Below, in pieces: positions 13,760-21,300 of a DNA stretch of 49,270 nt. Each line of letters starts with the position of its first letter. Position 1 is the first letter of the stretch. The translations under genes were made by a program, and so were the position numbers. Source of the DNA: a virus; IMG/VR virus record IMGVR_UViG_3300035670_000323, positions 1-49,270 of that record; one strand, written 5' to 3'. Under the pieces are notes generated by a model. The model searched no databases. It worked only from the letters and a program-made list of their open reading frames with translations, and was not told where the DNA came from.

Positions 13760-14434
13760 TCAAAACCCGAGCCCCCTCTTCTCGTTTTCGTATTTGCAAT
13801 ACGCGCATTCTCCGCCCGAAGCCGGAAGGTGCGGGGCCTCAAGGCACGCGATCGCCTGGTCCATGAGCGCGAGCGCCGCGCCCGGGTCTGCCGGTATAAC
13901 AAAACCCTTCGATTTGAATTGAAGGGTGCCGTTGTCGCCGGCGGCCGGCCAAAAGAACAAGAGCACGCCAAAGCCAGGGGTTTTAATCCCGCAACCCTCA
14001 AGCTGTGCCGTGTAGATATTGACCTGCTTTTGATAGTAGCGCAGGGCGAAGTCCGCGCCAGGCTCTTTACCGGTCGTCTTGTAGTCGAGCATGGCCATCA
14101 TCCCATCCTTCACAAGGCAATCATCAAACGCTCCGATGAGCTCATATTGGTTTTTCCGAACCTTATAAGGGTTCGAGTTCCAATGGCGCATTTTCTTGAG
14201 TAGGATCCGGTCACTTAAAAGTTTCCAACCGGTAATCTCGGGCAAGGCGAGAAGCCCTGCCGGTAGGTCGCCGGTCGTCCGCAATGGGTCCAGGTTCCCT
14301 TTCAGGATTTCGTCAACGGCCGTCGGCATACTCGACTTAATACCGTCGGGCCGGCGTGTGTTGTATTTCTTCTCGAGGTAGAAGCACCTCGGGCAATCCA
14401 AGAACGTCGAGAGCGACGAATAGGATAGGCGCAT
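13760..14434 (-). CDS. Cas4/RecB-like PD-(D/E)XK nuclease with 4-Cys cluster
   Basis: 224 aa. ATG at 14434 with GGGAGGAT at good spacing. Begins MRLSYSSLSTFLDCPRCFYL (C14, C17), the YSxLSTFxxCP signature of AddB/Cas4-family nucleases. Catalytic positions: GAFDD (about 102-105), LDYKTTG (D117, K119) and QKQVNIY (Q137, Y141). The final pair C210/C213 (GECAYCKYE) would close a 4Fe-4S cluster with C14/C17. Members are DNA exonucleases that process ends for recombination. Here it sits directly beside the DnaA-box region and downstream of the annealing-protein candidate. No CRISPR array or other cas gene is present. Confidence 0.85.
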   Translation of the reverse strand: MRLSYSSLSTFLDCPRCFYLEKKYNTRRPDGIKSSMPTAVDEILKGNLDPLRTTGDLPAGLLALPEITGWKLLSDRILLKKMRHWNSNPYKVRKNQYELIGAFDDCLVKDGMMAMLDYKTTGKEPGADFALRYYQKQVNIYTAQLEGCGIKTPGFGVLLFFWPAAGDNGTLQFKSKGFVIPADPGAALALMDQAIACLEAPHLPASGGECAYCKYENEKRGLGF

Positions 14435-14436
14435 GG

Positions 14437-15288
14437 TCAAATCCTCCCCGAGGTTTCTTGGTAAAACTCAATGCCCGGGATTTGGCTCACACCGTCGTAG
14501 TTCTTCGCCAGGTCGTTCAGCGCGGACACCTTAAAATCTACCGCATTGAACGGGATCAGCCCCTCGCTCACGGACCGACAGGCCAACAGAGGGTTCTTGA
14601 CCCTCGCCTTCCAAATGAGTTTCTTGGGGGCCAAGGCCGGCGGCGGGACCGGGCGCGGGATAGCCGGCAAAGCCTCTTCGGTCTTGGCTTTGATTTCGGC
14701 GATCTTCTGTTCGCCTTCAGCCTTCACTTCCTCGATTTTTGTATCGAGCTTGGCGACCTCTTTGGCGGCGATACCGGCGACCTTCGCGTTTCCGCTCGCC
14801 GTCGCCTGTTGTTGAAGGGCCTCCTTTTCAGCCTTTTCCTTTTGGAGCTTTTCAAACTCTTCGAGTTGCCGGCGTTCTTCGGCCTCGATAGCCGCCTTCT
14901 CTTCAGCTTCGCGCTTGGCCCTCTCTTCTTTCTCGCGCTGTATGCGCTCGCGCTCGCGACGGTCCGCTTCGTCTTGGATCCGTTTAGCCTCGGCCGTGTC
15001 GTAGCCCTTCACCTTCTTGGTGATGAGCTCGATGGCCTGGTCGATAGGGACGTAGAAGGCGTTCTCGGTTTCCTTCAAGTCCTTCCATATCTCGTAGGCC
15101 TTCTCGCGGTTGGCGGTCGGCTTGAAGCGGTCCTCGATTTTGGTTTTGAGCTCGCGCAGCGCCCGGACGAATCCGACGGCGTTCTCGCGGTGCTCGGGTT
15201 GTGTGATGGTCATGGCTTGGGCCTGTTGAAGGGCCGGCGCCACCTCGTTGTCGAGGGTTGTTTTCTGTTCAGGTTCAAGTAGCAACAT
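14437..15288 (-). CDS. Coiled-coil phage recombination-associated protein
   Basis: 283 aa; ATG at 15288 with AAGGAG nine bases upstream. Begins MLLLEPEQKTTLDNEVAPAL. Residues about 95-200 form a long Glu/Arg/Lys/Gln coiled coil, and the C-terminal domain is small and globular (PLLACRSVSEGLIPFN, GIEFYQETSGRI). Proteins with this layout are commonly found beside phage recombinases and exonucleases, but I know no biochemical role. It is between the RecB-like and Cas4-like nucleases, suggesting a partner or scaffold. Confidence 0.65.
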   Translation of the reverse strand: MLLLEPEQKTTLDNEVAPALQQAQAMTITQPEHRENAVGFVRALRELKTKIEDRFKPTANREKAYEIWKDLKETENAFYVPIDQAIELITKKVKGYDTAEAKRIQDEADRRERERIQREKEERAKREAEEKAAIEAEERRQLEEFEKLQKEKAEKEALQQQATASGNAKVAGIAAKEVAKLDTKIEEVKAEGEQKIAEIKAKTEEALPAIPRPVPPPALAPKKLIWKARVKNPLLACRSVSEGLIPFNAVDFKVSALNDLAKNYDGVSQIPGIEFYQETSGRI

Positions 15289-15928
15289 ATTGGCTAACTC
15301 CTTGTGTGGTTTGGTATTTGTTTCGCTTCTGCCAATGAAGGTGCAGAGCGTAAAGAAAGTCCGTCCGGTCGACCGGGTCCCTGAAAGGGCAAAGGTCATA
15401 ACCGCCGGTTGGTTTGAGCAGTAGGCCGTAGCGGTCCTGGATTTTGATTTTCAGGCACTCGTCCAAAAGGATCGCGTAGGCGGCGAGCTGCGCGCCCGTC
15501 GACTTGAACATTTTAAACGTGCACTTGTAGTCAATGAGGACGCGCCGGCCGTTCCGCGTGGCGATATGGATTCCGTGCTCGTCGGGCTCACCGTGAAACT
15601 TCCACTTGAGGGACCAAAGCCGGCCGGGCTTGCGCTCGGCGTCAAACTTGTCCATCACGCGAAACTTCCGGTAGGCCTCGAGATACGGCACGCATTCTGG
15701 AAATGAGGCGTTGAAATGTTCCTCGTCCAGGTTGCACTCATCCAATAACTCGGTCGCCGCGTGGACCCGCGTGCCCAGGACCCTCTTTCTATCGAGGACC
15801 TGGGGCGGGACGCCCGTGTAGTCAATGAGCCCAAACTCTTGAAGCAGTTGGGTCACCGACGGCCACACGACACCCTTGTAGGTGCCGATATGGGTTTCCG
15901 GGTCAAAGGCGAAATCAGGCGCAATCAA
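15275..15928 (-). CDS. RecB-like PD-(D/E)XK exonuclease (TTG start)
   Basis: 217 aa starting at TTG 15928, with a GGGGTGAGG site; no ATG occurs in the first 90 residues. Motifs: PSVTQLL, GTRVHAATE (H56), GEPDEHG (D116), LIDYKCT (D133, K135) and GAQLAAYAIL (Q147, Y151). This is the full RecB/lambda-exonuclease-like series. The enzyme likely resects DNA ends to feed the adjacent candidate annealing protein, which overlaps it by 14 nt. The non-ATG start may limit its level. Confidence 0.82.
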   Translation of the reverse strand: MIAPDFAFDPETHIGTYKGVVWPSVTQLLQEFGLIDYTGVPPQVLDRKRVLGTRVHAATELLDECNLDEEHFNASFPECVPYLEAYRKFRVMDKFDAERKPGRLWSLKWKFHGEPDEHGIHIATRNGRRVLIDYKCTFKMFKSTGAQLAAYAILLDECLKIKIQDRYGLLLKPTGGYDLCPFRDPVDRTDFLYALHLHWQKRNKYQTTQGVSQYVAT

Positions 15929-16859
15929 AGTGCCTCACCCCTTTCTCGTCGGAGAAGATAGCTTTCGTGCCCTTCTTGACGACCGTTCCACAGCCCTTGC
16001 ACTTGGTATCTTCAAGCACGTCGATACCGTCATAACCGGCCGGTAGCGGTTGCCCCATGGGCGTGGCCGGCGCCGGCTCGGGAGCCTGGGTTTTGGGCTT
16101 CGGCATTTCCGGCTTCTCGCCCTTCTTCGGGTCGAATTGAAGGTCGACCGTCGTGTCGCCATTTTTGATGGCGGTGTGAACGCCGATCATGGTTTCGATT
16201 TCGGCCAGGCCAATATCCTCAAGTGAGGTGAGCTCGAGGAAGGTGAGGATTTGGTCTTTGGTGACGGACATTTTGGAGAAGGCGACAAGCATTTCTTGCC
16301 GTCTTTCGCCAAGCGTCTTTGCGGTTCCGACCGCTGTTTGCTTGGCCTTCTCGTAAACGTCTTTGGCGTAGGTGAACGGGACCGTCTTGAATATCGCGTT
16401 GCGAAGCGCGATAGAACAGGCGGCGTTCTTGGTTACCATAATCATATCGTCGCCGAAACGCTTGCCGTCCTTCTTGGTGATTCGGCGCGATACCTCGATG
16501 GTTGAAAAGACGTTCTGCTCGAGGTCGTGGCATACGCCCTGCGCTATAACCTCGCGCTCGCTCTCCGCGATGATTCGCGCGCCATACCGCAGGTTTCCCC
16601 AGGCATTTGCGACGATCTCGGCCAGGCGAACGGACGGACCTTCAATGAAGGTCTTGCCGTCCTCGCCGGTGCGCTTGAGTTTGTAGAAGCATGAGGCCGC
16701 GACTTCGCGGTCGCACGTCGCCATCGAGAGAGCGTCTTGGCGAAACTTTGCAAGGCTTCTCGGGTAACGCTTTGCGGTGCTGATTTGAATATCAATCTCG
16801 GCGCGGGTAATGTCCGATATTGAGCTAACGACTTCCAGGTTCCCTGGTTGTTGTGTCAT
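15915..16859 (-). CDS. Candidate single-strand annealing/recombination protein with zinc ribbon
   Basis: 314 aa. ATG at 16859 preceded by AAGGAGAA. The core (GPSVRLAEIVANAWGNLRYG, GDDMIMVTKNAACSIALRNA) belongs to a phage family I recall seeing beside exonucleases, so a RecT/Red-beta-like annealing role is inferred from context. After a Pro/Lys-rich linker (about 235-270) the C-terminus is a zinc ribbon, CKGCGTVVKKGTKAIF with a final HFDC. Its end overlaps the exonuclease gene. I am confident of the gene but only moderately of the function. Confidence 0.6.
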   Translation of the reverse strand: MTQQPGNLEVVSSISDITRAEIDIQISTAKRYPRSLAKFRQDALSMATCDREVAASCFYKLKRTGEDGKTFIEGPSVRLAEIVANAWGNLRYGARIIAESEREVIAQGVCHDLEQNVFSTIEVSRRITKKDGKRFGDDMIMVTKNAACSIALRNAIFKTVPFTYAKDVYEKAKQTAVGTAKTLGERRQEMLVAFSKMSVTKDQILTFLELTSLEDIGLAEIETMIGVHTAIKNGDTTVDLQFDPKKGEKPEMPKPKTQAPEPAPATPMGQPLPAGYDGIDVLEDTKCKGCGTVVKKGTKAIFSDEKGVRHFDCA

Positions 16860-17397
16860 TGTGTTTCTCCTTGTGGTTACGGTTGTATTCACGAAGCACC
16901 GCGAGTAGGCGCTTCTTCTTGCTTTTGTCTAATTCCCTGGTGTAGCGTGCCCCCAGGTTTCCGAGCGCAGCGTAGTAGACACGTTTGCACTCGGCCTTAA
17001 TTTCTGCGAGCTTCTCCTTCAATTCCGCGTGCTGTATTTGGAACGCGTTCTTTTCGTCCGAATAGAGCTTCGGGAAAACCTCTTCCGCGTGGTTGTCCTC
17101 GAGTAACCGGATGGCGTGCTCGAGCGAGCGGACCTCCAGGCTGTAATCGAATAAACCGCGGAGCAGAACCTTTTCGTTGTGGATCTTCTGCCCAAGAAAA
17201 ATCGGAAAGCGAAATCTCTCGGGGCCGGCGTAGTCGTGCGGACAAAAGACGCAAACGTCTTTCAGCTTCTTCCGCTCTTCGTCGGTGAGCTTATATCCGC
17301 AATCCCGACACCGCACTTCGAGCTCGTCAAACTTCTCGATGAAGGGCGTGAGCTTTACTTCGGGATGGGCTTGTTGGAGTTCGTCGTGGTGTTTCAC
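16825..17397 (-). CDS. Hypothetical zinc-motif helical protein, 190 aa (GTG start)
   Basis: The GTG at 17397 makes GTGA with the stop of the 41-aa zinc finger and has AAGAGGCG upstream, so it is preferred over longer frames. It starts VKHHDELQQAHPEVKL, carries two Cys pairs (VRCRDCGYKL, VCVFCPHDY), then a long helical half with coiled-coil character (HAELKEKLAEIKAECKR) and a basic tail. It overlaps the next gene by 35 nt. No family recognised; a nucleic-acid-binding protein of the early operon is plausible. Confidence 0.6.
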   Translation of the reverse strand: MKHHDELQQAHPEVKLTPFIEKFDELEVRCRDCGYKLTDEERKKLKDVCVFCPHDYAGPERFRFPIFLGQKIHNEKVLLRGLFDYSLEVRSLEHAIRLLEDNHAEEVFPKLYSDEKNAFQIQHAELKEKLAEIKAECKRVYYAALGNLGARYTRELDKSKKKRLLAVLREYNRNHKEKHNDTTTREPGSR

Positions 17398-17519
17398 TTC
17401 TTCGCCTCTTGCACTTTTCGTAGCGCCCAAGCTGCGGTCCGGCACGACGCCGAACAAAACTTTTGCCAAAAAGTCTTTGGCGTAAACTGCTTGGCGCATA
17501 CCTCGCACCGCTTTTTCAT
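17394..17519 (-). CDS. 41-aa Cys4 zinc-finger protein, first early gene
   Basis: ATG at 17519 with AGGAGAA; ends at 17394 overlapping the next GTG. The product begins MKKRCEVCAKQFTPKTFWQK and continues FCSASCR: two CxxC-type pairs around a short aromatic knuckle, a common small finger in phage and host proteins. It is the first gene behind the early promoter, so it would be made first after infection and may act on host factors. Confidence 0.65.
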   Translation of the reverse strand: MKKRCEVCAKQFTPKTFWQKFCSASCRTAAWALRKVQEAKK

Positions 17520-17548
17520 TTATCGTTTCTCCTAATGGCTTAAACGAA

Positions 17549-17576
17549 CGTCAAACGATAGTATAACGTGCGTCAA
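17549..17576 (-). repeat. Two direct TTGACG repeats in the early promoter region
   Basis: TTGACGCACGTTATA (from 17576) and TTGACGTTCGTTTAA (from 17554) share TTGACGnnCGTT and are 22 bases apart, bracketing the -10 box and start site. Two copies on about the same helix face are typical of operator half-pairs. No repressor gene is identified, so this is a candidate only. Confidence 0.4.
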
Positions 17577-17588
17577 TGTTTAGGTCAA
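17560..17588 (-). promoter_or_regulatory. Sigma70-type early promoter
   Basis: TTGACC (17588-17583) and TATACT (17565-17560) are separated by 17 bases, one mismatch from consensus in each hexamer. Transcription would start near 17553 and reach the first early ATG at 17519. The promoter directly abuts the upstream terminator, a compact punctuation between late and early regions. Confidence 0.75.
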
Positions 17589-17589
17589 T

Positions 17590-17620
17590 AAAAAACCCCG
17601 GAGGGTGCGGTCCTCCGGGG
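17590..17620 (-). terminator. Rho-independent terminator at the end of the late operon
   Basis: On the minus strand CCCCGGAGG (17620-17612), a seven-base loop and CCTCCGGGG (17604-17596) form a perfect nine-pair stem, followed by six T (17595-17590). It is the only strong intrinsic terminator I see, and it follows the last late gene (17663-18025). Confidence 0.92.
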
Positions 17621-17662
17621 AAACTGTGCGACGTGGCGGTCGGCAGTTTTTTATCTCGGCGA

Positions 17663-18025
17663 TCAGCTGACCTTCTTGGTGAACACGCCGGTCTTGTTGA
17701 ACACGGCGACGGCGCTGTCGATAGCCCACGACGCCACCCGGCGAAACACGATCCGCTCGATGAAGTCGGGAAGAGCCTTGATATTGGCATACTCGAACCA
17801 AAGCGATTCGGCGAGTTGCATGGCAAAGTCCTTTTTCGCCACGCTCGTCCAATCGTCCTTGTTGGCTTCGGAGTAGGCTTCAACCTCCATAGCAACCGCC
17901 TTCGTCACCTCCTCGAGGTAGTTCAGGGCCCCCTCAAAGTCCCACTTGGCCGGCACCGGCACGCCCGACACGGCACTTACCACGTTCTCGATCGACTCCT
18001 TAACCATCTTCGGAGTGATTTCCAC
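17663..18025 (-). CDS. Hypothetical helical protein, 120 aa (GTG start)
   Basis: GTG at 18025 with AAGGAGGT at ideal spacing. Begins VEITPKMVKESIENVVSAV; the whole protein is predicted helical and amphipathic (LNYLEEVTKAVAMEVEAY, RVASWAIDSAVAVFN). It is the last gene before the terminator. No motif identifies it. Confidence 0.6.
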   Translation of the reverse strand: MEITPKMVKESIENVVSAVSGVPVPAKWDFEGALNYLEEVTKAVAMEVEAYSEANKDDWTSVAKKDFAMQLAESLWFEYANIKALPDFIERIVFRRVASWAIDSAVAVFNKTGVFTKKVS

Positions 18026-18169
18026 TTAGAACCTCCTTGTGAAAGAGAACCAAATCTCCACGATCTTGTTCCCCGCACGTTTTATGTAGAGTGTCAGGCC
18101 CTCTTTGCCACATCGAAAAGCGTCCTGGGCCTGTTTGAGGACGCCTCCAAAACTGTATGGGTCGCTCAT
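18026..18169 (-). CDS. Hypothetical protein, 47 aa
   Basis: ATG at 18169 forms ATGA with the stop of the holin-like gene, so translation is probably coupled; it has no clear RBS of its own. The product starts MSDPYSFGGVLKQAQDAFR and is basic at its end (FSFTRRF). No family recognised. Confidence 0.5.
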   Translation of the reverse strand: MSDPYSFGGVLKQAQDAFRCGKEGLTLYIKRAGNKIVEIWFSFTRRF

Positions 18170-18375
18170 TTGGGAGGTTGGGTCTTTTGCCCAAAGTAAA
18201 AGCCGAGCCCCAAAAGGAACCCGGAATAGAGCGGTTCGGTGATTGCCACGCGGAAGCCGGACAGAACACAAACGGTGAGCGTCATAAGGATCGCGAGCCA
18301 CGCCCGGACAGACACGCCGTAAAGGCGTGAATCATGCGACGGGGAGGGCGCCGGCTTCGGCTGTTCTTCGAGCAT
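18166..18375 (-). CDS. 69-aa two-span membrane protein (holin-like)
   Basis: ATG at 18375 with AGAGGAGGAA. After a Pro/Ser-rich start there are two hydrophobic segments (about 26-45, WLAILMTLTVCVLSGF; 50-63, YSGFLLGLGFYFG) and a short polar tail. Size and topology fit class II holins, which would release or activate an endolysin. It begins inside the end of the giant polyvalent gene (44-nt overlap). Confidence 0.65.
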   Translation of the reverse strand: MLEEQPKPAPSPSHDSRLYGVSVRAWLAILMTLTVCVLSGFRVAITEPLYSGFLLGLGFYFGQKTQPPK

Positions 18376-21300
18376 TGTTTCCTCCTCTTACGAGAAAAGT
18401 CTCGCGGTAGTATTTCATGGCGCGGTCGAGCTTTTCCTTGTCTTTTGTCCCGAGCCACCGGTTAATAAACTCGGCCCTCTCGCCGCTTCCCTCTTTGAGC
18501 TTATAGAGCGGGTTCGAGCTCTCGAGCGACCGTTGCAGTTGGTCGTATGTGACATGGAGCTCTTGCATCTTCTTTGAGATTGCCTTCTCGGCGTCGGCGT
18601 CGCCGAAGCGCAGCGCGCGCTTGTATTGCCGGTAGAGGATGGAGCGCGCCGAGTAGTGGTCCGCGCCGCCCGATTCAATGCCCTTTGATTCAAGAAACTT
18701 GTATTTCTCGCTCACGATATAGCGATAGGCGTTCTCTTCGGGATCCGTGGTCGTGATGAAGGCCTCGGCCAGGGAGCGGAAATAACCCCGGCTCGGGTTC
18801 TTAACCAGGGCGTCGTATTCGTTTTCGAGTTGGAGCATTTTGAGGAAATGCCGGTTCTTGTCCTCGATGGTCTGCGGCCTCTCATCCCAAATAGGAAGGG
18901 TCTTTCCGGTCGCGAGCTCGGCGGTCACCTTGTAGAATGGGTTGATTCCCCGGAGTATCTTCTGCACCGCCGGCTTTAAGCCAATGCGCCCGGTAACCAG
19001 GGGGATATTCCCGAACACGTCCTCGAGCGAGGCTTTGCCCTCAAAGTATTCGCGGAAGAGCTGCGGAGCGTCGTTCAGGCCAAACCACTCCAAGAGGTCG
19101 GAGAAAGCGCCCTGGCCCCGGAGGATCATAACCTCGCCTTTGGCGTTTCGGCCCAGGACAATGTGCATACGGTTTTGGTCGTATGGCCCCAGGTCCGCTT
19201 CCTCGTCGCCGTGCAAGAGGAAATTGTAGAGCGAGACAATGGCTGTTAGCCCCACGAGCTTCATCCAAAACTTCGCCAGGAAGGCCCCGCCCTTCATGCC
19301 GGCCAGGTAGCCGGTGGACTTGAAGCCTTTCTGGAAACTCTCGTCAAAATTGTTCTTAATGAGCTGTCCATACCGCTTGGCGTTGACCTCGAGCCACGAG
19401 TAGAACGGTATCAGGGTTTCTCGAATGTCTTTGCCCATAGCCGTTACGTTGTGGTAGTCGCCCAATAACTCGGTCGCGACCTTTGAGGCGCGGTCCAGAG
19501 GGTCCTTGATGGCGTCCACCTCCTTCGGATCCGACGCGCCGTATTCCTTGCCGCCGGCCACAAACAGGTCTTTGTAGTAGAGGTATGCGGCGTAGCGAAG
19601 GACCGATTCGCGGTAGTTGGTAAAGCCGGTGACCGCGTTCCAATAGGCGTCCAGGGCCTTGAGCGGCGTCGATATGTCCGAGGTAATGGACGTGTCCGGT
19701 CGGTAAAGGCGTTGGAACGATTCGAGGTTCTTGAGCTCCGGTAGCTCCTGGATGGTGAGCGAGGCCGAGAGCCCGCCCCTCTCAAAAAACTCGCGCATGG
19801 CCGGCGTCATTGGCTTGCCGGCATAGAACACGTCCGTCAATTCCCCAACGGCGGTTTTTAGGTGCGAGAGGATCCGCGGGTTGCCGGCGACGACCGCGTC
19901 AAAGTCGCCGATGAAGTTCTGGAAATTGTATTTGAACGCCCGGCGCGGGTTAAACAGGACCCAACGCTTCCACCCCTGGGTGAGCTTCTTCGATATGACC
20001 GTGATGAAGTTCTCGGGCTTCTTAACCCAAAGGCTGTCGAGGGTGTCGGCGACCTCTTGGCGCACAACAAACTCTTTACGCATACGTCCGACGGCGAGTA
20101 TCTTCTTTAGGTCTGGCATTTCAATCTCGGCCGCGGCGTCCTCGAGGATTTGGTTCAGGATCCGTTGGGGCACCGATAGGGCGGTGAAGAATTGCCGGCC
20201 TTCCTTCGGCTGCCAGGTCGTCCACCCTTCGGGGATGAGCTCGTGCCAATCGACCTTGTTCTGCGGGGTAGACTTGGCCTTCGCCTCGTCTTTCAGGCGT
20301 TGGGCGATATTCAGGTCCGAAAACTCAATCTGCTCGATGTTCTTGGCTGTCTCAATGTCGTGTAGGGCCTGGGATAGAACCTGAAACTCGGCCTCGACAT
20401 AGCTTGAGTTGATGTCGAATGTCGAGCCATGCCGGCGCTTGGCGTAGGCCGGGTTCGGGGTCTTGAGCTTTTGGCCGGTGCCCTGGGTCGCCCTCTGCTT
20501 GGCCTGTTGGTATTCAAGAACCTGGTGCCTGAAATAATCCTCTTTGAGCTGTTCTTCTTTGAGGACGCCGTAGTTGACCAGGTCCCGGCGCACCGCGTCC
20601 CATAGGGCCTCGCGCTTGAGAAGCGCGGCCTCGATGTCGGGGTTGGCGGTGACGACCTTATTGACCGTTTCCAGGTCCAGGGCCAGGCGGTCCTTCTCAA
20701 TGACGAGCTTGCCCTTCGGGTCGTAGTAGGAATACCCGAATGGAATGGCGCGGCCGGCCTCGGCTTCCCGGGAAAGGTCCTCGAGGATTACCTTGCGCGT
20801 GAACACGTCGAGCTTCTTCGGACCAAAGCCGGCGGTCAAACCCTCGAGCATACGAACCGTGCGCTCCTGGGCGATCTCTTTGTTCTTGGCTTGCCGGCTC
20901 AATATGTTGCGGAGCTCGGCGTATTCGGGTGTGTTGGGAAGGTGCTCGTATACCCGGGTGGCTTTATGCCATACCGATTCCATGATTTCGCGGAGCTTCG
21001 CCGTCCAGGCCTCGGGCTTTAGGCCGTGGGCCTCCCGGTAGCGGCGCTCGGTGTCGGGGTCTGAAAACTTGACCTCGCCGGCGAATAGCTTGTCGTTGAC
21101 CGGCTTCTTCTTGCTCGTCGGGAAAGGGATACCGCTGTGAAGGGCCTGGGCGTTTGAAACTGACCCCTGCTCGATCTTCTGCTCAACCTCGCTTACGGTC
21201 TTGGGCTTGTTGTGCTTGGCCTCGTATTCAGAAATGATTTGCCGGGCGCCCTCAACCTTGTCCTCGACACCCTTCTTCTGCGCGGCGAGGCTTTGAACCT

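Noticed and set aside
13760-14434. cas4 gene of a CRISPR-Cas system
   Set aside because: No repeats, no other cas genes, and the gene sits among recombination nucleases.
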